Both the position numbers and the translations under genes were made by a program. The notes under the pieces were generated by a model that saw only the letters and a program-made list of their open reading frames with translations, was not told where the DNA came from and did no database searches. A DNA stretch of 64,000 bases from Solenopsis invicta (taxonomy: Eukaryota > Arthropoda > Insecta > Hymenoptera > Formicidae): positions 25,848,501-25,912,500 of the forward strand of contig NC_052668.1 in NCBI RefSeq assembly GCF_016802725.1, read 5' to 3'. Within the stretch, counting starts at the first letter, position 1, and each line of letters starts with the position of its first letter. This document shows, piece after piece, positions 48,860 through 60,462 of this stretch.

Positions 48860-49045
48860 TATAAAACTTAATGTTGCTGAAGTCGGTTTTCATTCTACTT
48901 GAAAAATTCGCGATGTGCACGATTATGTGAGTGTTTTGCTTCCAGTAAAACTTTACTATATTTTTCGTAAAAAATATTCCGTATCGCAAGATTTTTCAAT
49001 ATAATCAACAATCGTATTTGTAAAACGCGTCGATACGAGGTGACA
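48860..49045 (+). promoter_or_regulatory. Gr10 core promoter and leader with upstream ORF
   Basis: TATAAAAC at 48860 and initiator TTCATTC with A+1 at 48892 (32 nt). The leader is 154 nt. Upstream ORF 48913-48930 (ATG TGC ACG ATT ATG TGA). An alternating TATGTATG tract lies further upstream (48660-48715). Confidence 0.58.
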
Positions 49046-50615
49046 ATGGAGGAAAAAAACAACGTGCAAGTGACCAACACGCCATCGATAGAATACATCT
49101 TACGTCCAATAACGTATACTTCGTGGCTCCTGGGAGTTGGTATTGCACGTCCGAGAAATTCTTCCAAGGCTATAATGATAATAAAACGTGTTGTTTATCT
49201 GGTTGTCTATATCGTTCACCAGATATACTATGCGATAAGATTCGTTAAATTTAATAATGAATTCGCTACTGGAAGCAGCATATCTGAATTAGTATACATC
49301 TTGGCCATCGTGACGTTCTACGTATTGGCGTATTACAGCGCTTATGATGGGATCAAGCAGTACGGAAAGTGGCCAGAACTGATGGACAAAATAAATGAAC
49401 TTGATCAGAAGATCAGGAAACAAATACCCATCAATGACAGACCAGTAAAAAACTTGGTAATACTAGCAATTCTAACGACGCTCGTTTGGTGTCCTTTAGC
49501 TCTGATCGTATACGTTCTTTATTATTACTTTACAAATTCAGAGATTAGTTACGTGTCTGCAATCCTGAATATTTTCGTGGAAGTCCCGTTCTTCATAAGC
49601 AACTTCGTCTTCAATATTATCGTCTATGTAATCTATTATAGATTTAAAACGATAAATAAATTGATTGGGCAGTTGAACAAATCACTATCCGATCCGTCAT
49701 GGATCACACTAAAGGTTAGACGCATCAGAGAATTGCATACGGGTAAGTGCAAAAGTTGTATTTTGTACAGCAATTTGATAGAGTAAATACATATTGCTGG
49801 AAAAATAAGTTAAAATTATCTATGAAGGAATTGCAATGATATTGAGACGTAAATTCTATTTTGAAGGTATTTGTCATCTGGTCAGTATGATAAACGACAT
49901 TTACGGCCTTTATCTTCTCTTTCATTCAATGAATTGCTTTGTCGCGGTTACGTGTACATTGTTCATAATCTACGAAGAAGTTTTGGCGAAAAACTACCCG
50001 TATACATTGATAAATTGTATCTTTTGTATAATAAAATTTGGACAATTTGGTTTGATGTGTCGGATTTGCACACTCGCGCATCAAGAATCTGACAAAATCG
50101 GAAGATCTATATATGAAATTATATTTAATCGCAAATTTATGAATCTTGGTAAGATAAACGAGACAAAAATTCAATCAAGTTTAGAGATATATCCGCCATT
50201 TGAGGACTCGGACAGCGAGCAAAATTCTAGCAGTGGTCACAATCTGAATTATAGCGTCTTCGAAAATCTCTCGCGCAGAAACTTGGATCGCGACTGTGTC
50301 AGGAAAGAAATCAATGATTTTTTAGTTCAACTACAACAGTCTCGAGTAGCATTTACGGCTTGCGATTACTTTGAAATAAATAATGCTCTCTTCAGTGGTG
50401 TGAGTATATAATCTATTTACATACTTAATTTATGTAAAATTATTATCTTTTGAATTACAATGTAAATAAAAGTTCTGGAAGTAATAAAATAAAGTGAATT
50501 TATTTTTCAGTTTGTCGGGACGATCATCACTTATTTAATAATCTTCATTCAATTGTATCAACGACCCAAAAATCTAGACGAGAACGTAAATAGTAGAATG
50601 TTTACTGAAAAATAA
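49046..50615 (+). CDS. Gr10: gustatory receptor, intact (three exons)
   Basis: Exons 49046-49742, 49867-50399 and 50511-50615 encode 444 residues, all GT-AG. The motif in the last membrane segment is TYLIIFIQLYQ: the usual phenylalanine of QF is leucine, a change seen in no other locus here. The third-loop motif is AHQESDKIG rather than ARQESDKIG, and exon 2 starts SMINDIYG rather than SMVNDIYG. These changes in otherwise invariant spots may reflect relaxed constraint or functional divergence. Exon 1 groups with Gr8 (RFVKFNNEFATGSSISEL). Confidence 0.85.
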
Positions 50616-52675
50616 TTAACTGTTAATTGACTAATAAAAATAAAAGATATACTACCGAACAATAAAAAGGAGAATGCAAAATTTTATGTAACGATTGTGA
50701 TGCATCCTATGTTGGACAGACTTGCCAATTACTTAAAACTAGAATTTCTGAACATAAAAATGACATTCGAAAACAGAAAAGCAATCACTCGGTAATTTCC
50801 GAGCATAGGATGCATTACAACCATGACTCCAATTAGGATAATGCTGAGATTGTTGATATTGAAAGGTTTCTCAGCAAAAAATTGATTTCCGAAATGCTTT
50901 TCATCAAACTGCAGAGCAACAGTTTAAATTTACAGACGGACACCAAATTTCTTGTATATTGGACATTTAGCTCTCTTAAATAAGTTTAAAGACCGAGCGT
51001 TATAATCTTTTTAGTCGGTGTAGTTTAATGTTTCTGACAATGTACAGATGAAAATAATGATAGATTAGCTCTTACCGTTTCGACCAGTTTGCTCTGCGTG
51101 CACATTATAGTTTGGTCTTTTGAATTAACGAGTTACTAGCGTGAATTATTGTTGCATAAGCTGTGTTTAAATTAATTCTTAGTTAAGCGAAATAAGCTTT
51201 GCTTAAATTAAATCTTAATTAAGTGAAATAATGTTAGTTGACAATGTGCGGACTCGTTAGGGTGAGTGATTCTGCGGTAGGGAAATGGGATGTTTTTAGT
51301 AAGCTTCTTAAACTCAATATTAAATGTTTAACGCAGTGACCGTTAATTAATCTACCAACAAGGAAAATGGTTCACTGGCGTATAAACCAGCTGAAATTTA
51401 TCCCGATTTAAAAACTGGTGGATTGCTCGGCTAGGAAGTATCCCGCATTAGAGTACTCATGTAACACTGTGCAAGAAAAAGAAATTGATAACTCAAAATT
51501 AAGTCAAAACGTACTGCGCTTTTGTATGTAAAGTTTATAAAATTGTTATTATTTTTACGCACTAACAAACGCGGTTACTTTATTAGCTTATTAATAGATA
51601 ATTAATTGACAATTTTGAGAGTAATACATTTCGGTGTTTTTTTATTGTATTTATTATACATATTTTGAGATTTATCAGCACCAAATTCTTTTTTTACGTT
51701 AAATTTGCATTACATATTGACAAAAATAATAACATTTTTAAACTTTGAAACTTTTTAGTCAAAAGAAGATTAGACAAAAAAAATAAATGTCTTAAACTTC
51801 TTTTCAAAATTTGATAATGGAATGTTTGTAACTATTCAGAGCTGTTAGCAAAAGAGAAAAAAACATTCGCCAATTTTTTTCGATTTTCTTGGTCACATTT
51901 TGAAAAAATTTTCTGATTAAAATCGAAAAGAAGAACTTAATAAAAGCAAAGAAGAAATATAATCTGAACACCCGTTTTTACTTTTTTTATAATTGTAAAA
52001 GTACCACTTACAATAATGTAAAAAAATATGTTAAAGATATTAACTTAAATATAGCAAAAAATTTTGTATGTGAGCAAAAAAATCAGAGAGTGAACTCCAC
52101 TTTGCTGATCTTGAACTTGACATGTACGTATATGTTGTTAGTATCTTGACTTTGAATTTCGTTCAGGAGATTTTAGCTGTCGCTTGTTATTCATTAAAAG
52201 TTACTATTAAATCTACTATTTAAATCTACTATTCATTAAAAGTTACTATTAAAGTTACTATTTAATAATATAAATGTACGTACATTTAGCTTTAAAACTT
52301 TAAATTTAATTAACGTGAACATTTTATTGTATTTCTCTTTAAGTACCTATTCTTGTAATTATTCTCACTACTCTTGTAATTATACCGATCAATAACTCAT
52401 CTAACGGCCGCAAACATTCTACAATATGTATTATAATTATACCTGCGTTATTTATATACATGTACGTATGTGTAAGAATGTATGTATATATACGTACAAA
52501 TACTTTTAATCTTCTTAATCACATTATACCATAGACTATTATCTCTCTTTAATTGCGTTTATACGCTTATATTACTAATCTAATAAATAGTTTCAGCAAT
52601 TACATTTAATCTACAACTGCGTTATTCTTATCAAGAACAGCTAGTATGCAATTTAACAGAAGTACGTCGTTCTTC
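50616..52675. other. Intergenic DNA between Gr10 and Gr11
   Basis: Penelope-like relic and tail (50675-51560), then about 400 bp resembling an odd-locus tail (ATTTGATAATGGAATGTTTG near 51810) without the gene it should follow, then the even-class upstream block (near 52120). A receptor may have been deleted here. Tandem AAAGTTACTATT repeats at about 52195-52265. Confidence 0.5.
50675..51560 (+). mobile_element. Penelope-like element 3' relic, after Gr10
   Basis: The best reading frame of the six relics: KILCNDCDASYVGQTCQLLK, TRISEHKNDIRKQKSNH, VISEHRMHYNHDSN, one stop, then DNAEIVDIERFLSKK, LISEMLFIKLQSN and LNLQTDTKF. About 95 codons of the GIY-YIG endonuclease end with a single internal stop, followed by the non-coding 3' tail to a TTTTGTATGTAAAGTTTATA end. 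Confidence 0.75.
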
Positions 52676-52838
52676 AGTCTACTTGAAAAATTCATGATGT
52701 ACGCGGTTATCTGAATGTTTCGCTTTCGATAAAATTTCACAATTTTTTTTTCAAAATATTCTGTATCACGTGGAGCCATTCAGTATAATCAACAATCGTA
52801 TTTGTGAAACGCATCAATTAACAAGATACGAGGTAATA
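52676..52838 (+). promoter_or_regulatory. Gr11 initiator and leader with upstream ORF
   Basis: Initiator TTCAGTC, A+1 at 52676. No TATA-like box at -31 (TATGCAAT instead). Upstream ORF 52694-52714 starts with a doubled ATG (ATG ATG TAC GCG). Confidence 0.48.
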
Positions 52839-54429
52839 ATGGAGAAAAAAAACAATATGCTTGTAAATAATACGCCGTCGATAGAGTACATCTTACATCC
52901 ACTAACAAACATTTCGTGGCTCTTGGGTGCTGGTGTTGCACGTCTGAGAAATTATTCCAAAGCTATAACGACAATAAAACAAATTTTCTTTGTAATCGTG
53001 TGTACCACTAACGTGGTAATAGTCGCGAGAGATGTTTTTATTTATGGTAGCGTTTTCGCCCTTGAGAGCAACATATTTGAATTTTTATACCTTTTGAACA
53101 TCGTGACGTTCCACGTATTAGCGTGTTACAACATTTATCATGGAATCAGACAATACGAAAAGTGGCCAGAACTGATGGACAAAATAAATGAACTTGATCA
53201 GAAAATCAGGAAGCAAACACCTATTAATGACGAGCCTATAAAATACGTGGAAGCGCTAGCGATTCTAACGACGTTCGCTTGGTGTCCTTTAACCCTGATC
53301 GTATATGTTCTGTATTATTACTTTACAAAGCCAGAGCAGATTTACGTGTCCGTCCTTCTGTACTTCTACATGGTAGGTCAGTCCTTGATCAACAGCTTCG
53401 TTTTCGACGTTGTCGTCTATGTGCTCTATTGTAGATTTAAAACGGTAAATAAATTGATCGATCAGTTGAATAAGCGGAATGAATTGAATGAATCATTATT
53501 TGATCCGCCATGGATGGCGCTAAAAATTAGACGCATCAGAGAAATGTATACAAGTAAGTGCGAATATTACAATTTGTACTATAATTTGATAGTACATTTA
53601 TATTGCTGGAATGTAATTTAAGAAAATTTATGAAAAAATTGCGATGTCATATAGACGTAAATTTTGTTATGTAGGTATTTGTCACCTGGTCAGCATGGTA
53701 AACGATATTCATGGCCTTCATCTTCTGCTTTGTTCAGTGAACTGCTTCGTCACGGTTGTGACTATACTTTTCACAATTTACTTAAACGTTGTGGAAAAAA
53801 ATTACACATACATATTGATACATAATATCGTTTGGATACTGCATGCCACACAATTTGGTCTAATGTGTTGGATTTGCACTCTCACGCGTCAAGAATCCGA
53901 CAAGATCGGAAGATCTGTACATGAAATTGTACTTTATTGCAAACCTGTAAATCTTGACAAGATAAACAGGGCGAGGAATCATTCAAATTTAGAGATACGT
54001 TTGCCATTTAAAGACTTGGACAACGAGCAAAATTTTAATTGGACCTGCAGTCACAATCTGAACTACGAGGTCTTGGAAAATCTCTTGCGCAGTAATTTGG
54101 ATCGCGACTGTATCAAAAACGAAATTAATGATTTTTCGATTCAACTGCAACAGTATTGAGTAGCGTTTACGGCTTGCGATTTTTTTGAAATAGACAATGC
54201 TCTGTCGAGTCGTCATGTGAGTATTTATTTACTTCATTACAATGTACGTAAAATGTGTACCTTTCAAACTGCAATGTAAATAATAGTTCCTAAAGTAATA
54301 AAATAAAATGAATTTATTTTTCAGTTTGTCGGAATGATCATCACTTATTCAATAATCTATATTCAATTCTATCAACGACCCGAATATCTAGATAAAAACG
54401 TATTAGATCATTTAATGAAATTATTTTAA
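52839..54429 (+). pseudogene. Gr11: gustatory receptor with one nonsense codon
   Basis: Exons 52839-53553, 53675-54216 and 54325-54429. CGA to TGA at 54157-54159 (QLQQY-stop, sister genes have QLQLYRVAF) truncates the product after residue 399, losing the seventh membrane segment. Frames, splice sites and TYSIIYIQFYQ are otherwise preserved. Exon 1 has extra codons (RNELNE) after QLNK, shared only with Gr12. The split codon at intron 1 is AGT (Ser), where all others have GGT (Gly). Near the end of exon 2, NALFSG is changed to NALSSRH. Confidence 0.82.
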
Positions 54430-56189
54430 GGTTCTGGATCACCAAATCTTTTTGTATTAAATTTGCATTACATATTGACGCTAATGATTATATTATAAAT
54501 ATTGAAATTTGATAACTGAAAGAAATAAATCACATTAAATAGAGAACCATTAAATAGATAATCAATCCATATTGAAAAATACAAATATTTAACAAAGAAC
54601 TTTATAAGTTATAACTAGATTTTAGTGTTGATATTTATTATGTGTTTTTAGATTTTTAAGTTCGTGAAACTTCACGCCGAATAACTTTTTGGTCTTAAAA
54701 CACAGTTCTAAGTTAAAATATCATGATATTAAATTGAACATCAATTTAATAATATTGTTTTTAACAAGAATCTAAATGTGAGAGAGAACTTTTTCTCTCC
54801 ATAAAAAACTGTAAAGAATTTGTTGCGAAAAATAACATCTCAACCAAGGATCGAGAACCTAGGATCTTCCTACTTTTTAGAGCGGGTATCTAGTCAACTA
54901 AACACTAAGCCCGAAAAGAAATAAATTTTATAAAATTGTTGTCAAAATTTGATAATAAAATATTTGTAACTATATTTGACTCTTAGATTAAAACAAAAAA
55001 ATAATAATATTAACCACATCTTGAAACGTGGCAAACGAATTACACCAATAATTAGGAAAATAAAAACAAAATAGTTTAATACCATTAGCATTCGATGTCG
55101 GCTTTCTCTTTAAGCTTCATTTTGCTCTGTATGTATTTATAAGATTCTATAGAGAAGTTTTAACATAGACCAATGTTAAAATATAGGCATTGTATTTTTG
55201 GTGTCTTGATGACATAGCTGGTGACTATAGTTATAATGTTTAAAAGTCTATTTTTGAACAATATATATTTTAATTTAAGACACGTATATTAGCCTTTATT
55301 AAAAAAATTAATCTTAGCACTTTTAATAATATACATTTAAATATTACAAAAAAAATTATAGTAGTATTTCATTCTTACTAAATTTATATTTCATTAATGT
55401 ACATCGTTGCACAAGAAAAACTGTAAGTTGGTAATGTTTTCTGTAAGGAGAAAAATGTGAAAATAGTTGTAAATTTATGTAAAAAATGTTAGTAGACGTA
55501 ATGGTTGTAACAAAATAATTTAAACGTTTAAATTTTTACAAAGTTAAAAAAAAATAATTTTATGTAATGAAATAGTTCAACATACACACAACCATTTATA
55601 ATTAAAATAAATTTTACTCTCTCAATCTTCTTAACTGGCTTATACACTATTGAACATTAAAAAAGGGAGTTTAAAAATGATCAAAATTGGGTTGAAACGG
55701 ACACCTTTAATATATGTATATGCAGTTATCATGTTGACAGAGGCTATACATATTCATGAAAAAAAACTTATTTACCCAAATAATTTATTATATAATATTA
55801 GCCAATTAAAAAAATTAAAACTTATAACTATACTTAATGTATATAGTTAAATTATAAGTGACAAAAAAGTAAAGCACAGCTGACCGGAATTTGAATCCCG
55901 AACCCGTTCGTTCTCACACTAACAATAATGTGGTTGTTACTTCATGAAATTCAATTATTCCGTTATTATTCTGATCAATATCAGAATAACATATGCATAT
56001 ACTTTTTAATCTTCTTAATTCTCTTATATCATTAATCATTATTTCTCCTTGTTTGCATTCAAATATTTGCATTTTTAACTTAATAAATTATCTCGCTATT
56101 ACTAAATAACGCATTTAATTTACTAAAACAGCGTTGTATCAAGGGCAACTTAATGGGCAATTTAATGTTGCAGAAATACGTCATACTTC
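54430..56189. other. Intergenic DNA between Gr11 and Gr12
   Basis: The longest tail with little match to the other tails: AT-rich, no gene. A tRNA-like sequence is at 54838-54915. From about 55565 it matches the type-B tail (after the Penelope-like part), then a tRNA-like GAATTTGAATCCCG block at about 55888. Confidence 0.5.
54838..54915 (-). repeat. tRNA-derived sequence (tRNA pseudogene or SINE head)
   Basis: Read on the minus strand it has an A-box-like TAGTTGACTAGA, a possible anticodon arm and a B-box-like GGTTCTCGATCC with a following partial complement. Stems are imperfect, so a working tRNA is unlikely. A SINE head is the main alternative. Confidence 0.35.
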
Positions 56190-56402
56190 ATTCTATTTGA
56201 AGAATTCACAATGTGCACGCTTATTTGAGTGTTTTCTAGAAACCTAATGCTAATAAGTATCTAAATGTGAGTCGCTTCTAAAAGAACTTTTTCTTTTCTA
56301 AAGAACTACATTTTTTCTAAAATATTCTGTACCGCGTGGAGTTTCAATATAATCAATAACTGTACTTTTAAATCGCGTTAATTAGCAAGATACGAGATGA
56401 TA
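56190..56402 (+). promoter_or_regulatory. Gr12 initiator and extended leader
   Basis: Initiator TTCATTC, A+1 at 56190. The leader is about 55 nt longer than in sister genes because of an insertion near 56238-56295. Upstream ORF 56211-56228 (ATG TGC ACG CTT ATT TGA) is kept. Confidence 0.45.
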
Positions 56403-58239
56403 ATGGAGGAAAAGAATAATGTACGAGTGAACAATACGCCGTCTATAGAGTACAATATCGTACACTTCGTGGTTCCTGGGTGCTGGTGTTGCACGTCCGC
56501 GAAATTATTCCAAGACTACGACGATAATAAATCGTATTATTTATCTCATCGTATGTACCGTTTACATGGTATTAGTCACGAAAGAGGTTTATACTTTTTT
56601 TAATGTCTTCGCTCTTAAGAGCGACATATTCGAGTTTCTATATTTTATGAACATCGTGACGTTCCATGTACCGGCATATTACAACGTTTATCATGGGATC
56701 AGACAGTACAAGAAGTGGCCAGAGCTGATGGACAGAATCAAAGAGCTTGATCAGAAGATCAGACTGCGAACAACCATCAATGACCGGCCTGTAAAAAACT
56801 TGCAAGCGCTAGCGATTTTAACAACGTTCGCTTGGTGTCCGTTAGTTATAATCGCACACGTCTTTTATTATTACTTTACAAATCCAGAGAACATTTACGT
56901 GTCCGAAATTCTGTATTATTACATGGCGGCCCAGGCTTTAATTAGCAGTTTTGTCTTTGACGTTGTCGTCTATGTGATCTATCATAGATTCAAAACGATA
57001 AGTAAATTGATCAGACAGTTCAACGAACGAAATGAGTTGAACGAATTATTACATGATCCGCGTTGGATCGCGCTAAAGATTAGACGCATCAGAGAATTGT
57101 ATACGGGTAAGTACAAATATTATTTTTTGAACTGTAATTCGAAAGAGTAAATAACACTGAGCGACGTGGTTTTGTTGTTTGAATAAAATATATCTTTTCC
57201 TACGTATTTTTACACGCTAAACATGAATTTCATAAGCAAATTGCTCTATAAAATGGTGAGGCAAAAAAGATCATTTTTGACACCTTTAACCTCGCATTTC
57301 TCATAGATCTGACGTGATAGAGCAATTTGCTCACCAGATTCGTGTTCAACGCGCAGAAATACTTAAAAAATGATAAATTTTATTCTAATAACAGAAAAGA
57401 AATTCAAAAACGGCGCCCTGTGTAATCTATATTGCTGGAGAGGTAATTTAAGAAAATCTATGAAAAAATTGCGATGTCATAAAAACATTAATTCTGTTAT
57501 AAAGGTATTTGTCAACTAGTTAGCATGGTAAACGACATTTACGGCCTTTATCTCCTGCTTTGTTCGGTGAAGTACTTTGTCACGGTTGTGATTGGACTAT
57601 TCACAATCTACACAGGTGATGTGGAGGAAAAGTATTCGAATATATTGACAATTAATATAGACTGGATATTGCATGTTGCACAATTTGGTTTGATGTGCTG
57701 GATTTGCACGCTCACGCGTCAAGAATCCAACAAAATTGGAAGATCTGTATATGAAATTGTATTTAATTGCAAATATGTGAATTTTGATAAGATATACGGG
57801 GCGTGGAATCAATCAAGTTTTGAGATGCGTTTGCCATTTGAAGAGTCGGACAGCAAGCAGAATTCTAGAGGAGATCACAATTACGTCGTCTTGGAAAATC
57901 TCTCGCGCAGAAACTCGGACCGCGACTATGTCAGGAAAGAAATCAATGATTTTTCCATTCAATTGCAACTGTATCGAGTGGCATTTACGGCTTGCGATTT
58001 CTTTGAAATCAACAATACTCTGTTTAGTGGTGTGAGTATATAATTTATTTACCTATAATTTATGTAAAATTAGTACTTTTTGAATTACAATGTAAATAAT
58101 AGTTTTTGAATTAATTAAATGAAGCAAACTTGTTTTCCAGTTTGTCGGGACAATCATCACTTATTTAATAATCTTCATTCAATTCTATCAACCACACGAA
58201 AATAAAAACGTTGTAGAACGTGTATTGAAAAATAATTAG
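56397..58239 (+). pseudogene. Gr12: gustatory receptor with early frameshift
   Basis: Exons about 56403-57106, 57505-58031 and 58141-58239. An 11-bp deletion near 56455, in the stretch encoding ILRPIT, shifts the frame about 20 codons from the start. Beyond it the receptor frame is open to the end with good splice sites and TYLIIFIQFYQ. An ATG at 56566 lies in the receptor frame but would omit the N-terminus and first membrane segment. Intron 1 is expanded by an insertion (57155-57422). Exon 1 shares the RNELNE extra codons with Gr11; exon 3 matches Gr8. Loss looks recent. Confidence 0.82.
57155..57422. mobile_element. Foldback MITE in Gr12 intron 1, 268 bp
   Basis: Absent from intron 1 of all other loci. 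Ends CACTGAGCGAC and, reversed, CACAGGGCGCC. Long inner arms include a perfect AGCAAATTGCTCTAT / ATAGAGCAATTTGCT pair. TAA on both sides may be a 3-bp target duplication, as PIF/Harbinger elements make; family assignment is tentative. Confidence 0.65.
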
Positions 58240-60304
58240 CTGTTAATGGATTCATAAGAGTAAAAGGTGTTCTACCGAACAATAAAAAGAAGAATGTTAT
58301 ATACAAAATTTTATGTAAGGATTGTAAAACGTCCTATTTTGGAGAGACTTGCCGATTACTTAAAAAAAGAATTTCTAAACATAAAAATAACATCCGAAAA
58401 GAAACAAGCAATCACTCGTTAATTTCCGAGCATAGGATGCATTACAAGCATGACTTCAATTGGGATAATGCTGAGATTCTTGATGTTAAAAGATTTTTCA
58501 GCAAAAGATTGATTTCCTTTTCATCAAACTGCAGAGCAACAGTTTAAATTTACAATCGGATACCGGATTCCTACATATTGGATATTTAGCTCTCTTAAAA
58601 AAATTTGGAGACCGAGGGGATTAACCTTCTTAGTAGAAATGTTTTAATGTTTCTGACAATGTTGCAGAAAAAAACAATGGTAGATTGAGTTATCGTTTAG
58701 GTCGATTTGCTGAGCATGTTCATTACAGTTTAGTCCTCTCAACTAACAAGTTACTGGCGCGAACTATTGTTGTACGAGCTTTATTTAAATTAATTCTTAG
58801 TTAAGCGAAATAATGTTAGTTGACAACATGCGGACTCGTTAAGATGAGTGATTCTGCGGTTGGGAGGTGAGATATTTTTAGTTCGCTTCTTAAACTCAAT
58901 ATTAAATGTTTAACACAGTAACCGTTAATTAATCTACTAACAAGGGAAATGGTTTACTGGTGTATCAACTATCTGAAAATAATCCTGATCTTTAGATTGG
59001 TGAATTGCCCGGCTAGGGAGCCGTATTAGAGAACTCATGTAACACTGTGCAAGAAAGAGAGGTTGATAGCTAAGGATGATTCGAAATTCAGTCGAAACGT
59101 ACTTCGCTTTTGTATGTAAAGTTAATAAAATTGTTATTATTTCTACGCACTAACAACCGCAGTTACTTTTATTAAGCCATTAACAATTAATTACTTGACA
59201 TTTGTGATAGTATTACATTTTGCTGTATTTTATTGTAAATATTTCTTTATTGAAAATATTTTGAGATTTAGCAGCATCAAATTCTTTACTAAGGTATTTT
59301 TTTTATGTTTTTTTATAATTTCTTTATAATCTTTTGAGTGATTTATAACACATCATTAATGTATATAAATTTGTCTTATTTTTTTAAATCAAGATAGAAT
59401 TTTTACTTTCTAACTGTATTTATTAATTACTTTCTACAACTCATTCACTGTGTAATTTAAAAATTATAACACAGCAGGGACCATTAATATAAACAAGCGC
59501 AAATGGCTACGTTAAATTTGTAGATACATGTATAAGTTTGTTCTATCTATAAATATTGCTAATTGTAAAGATATTTAAATAAGAGCATATTTTAAAAAAC
59601 GTTATACTGTTGTTTACACTTTTATACATTTGGTTTTAGTTTTAAAACTGAAAAAGTTTTATTTATTCTATTTAATTATTATAGAATTTATGAACAAAAA
59701 ATCTATTAATTTTGATAATATGTTTTAAAACGTAAAAGTCATTTATATATACAAGATTATTCTTCTTTTGTGCTCAAATAATTTCTTTGAGATTAAAGAT
59801 ATCTAACTATAGCTATATCAAAGACATTAAATTTATTACAAAATAGAAGCCAAAAAAAATTACAAATTTATAATTGTAATTATTATACATAATTAAACTG
59901 TATTATTAGCAACACAAGAATTAAAGTAGAGCTGACCAGAATTTGAATCTAGGATCAATCTCGCACCTAGTATTAATAAGAAGACAGTTTCTTTATGAGA
60001 TTTTATTATTCCCGTTATTATTCCAATCAATATCTAATCAACTTAATGGTCTCAAACATCTTATAGTATATGTATTATAATCATACGTATATGCTTTTTA
60101 ATCTTTTAACATACATGCTTAACATTTATTAATTTTCTTAACCTTCTTATAATATTAATCAATGTCTCTCTTTATTTGCATTTGAACGTTAGCAATTTTA
60201 ACTTAATAAATTATCTCACTAATTATTGCATTTAATTTACTAAAACAGCGTTGCATATATCAAGGACAACTGATATACCATGTTGTAAAAGTACGTCGTC
60301 CTTC
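58240..60304. other. Intergenic DNA between Gr12 and Gr13
   Basis: Near-identical duplicate of the DNA between Gr8 and Gr9. Holds a Penelope-like relic and tail (58296-59130), AT-rich DNA and a tRNA-like block (about 59935). No gene. Confidence 0.6.
58296..59130 (+). mobile_element. Penelope-like element 3' relic, after Gr12
   Basis: Same as the relic after Gr8, with the NWDNAEILD and SNSLNLQS-type endonuclease end region disrupted by a short deletion in the LISEML stretch, plus a 70-bp segment near 58757 that the Gr8 copy has lost. The non-coding 3' tail ends TTTTGTATGTAAAGTTAATA. Confidence 0.7.
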
Positions 60305-60462
60305 ATTCTAATTGGAAAATTCACAATGTACGCTCTTATCTAAGTGTTTCTCTTCCAGTAAAATTTCACAACATTTTTTTCAAAATATTCTGTGTCGCGA
60401 GGAGTTTCAATATCATCAGCAGTCGTAATTGTAAAACACGTCGATTAGCAAGATACAAGGTG
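60305..60462 (+). promoter_or_regulatory. Gr13 initiator and leader with upstream ORF
   Basis: Initiator TTCATTC, A+1 at 60305, no TATA-like box. Upstream ORF 60326-60343, identical in peptide to that of Gr9 (MYALI). The bases before the start codon lost three nucleotides relative to sister genes (AAGGTGATGG). Confidence 0.5.
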
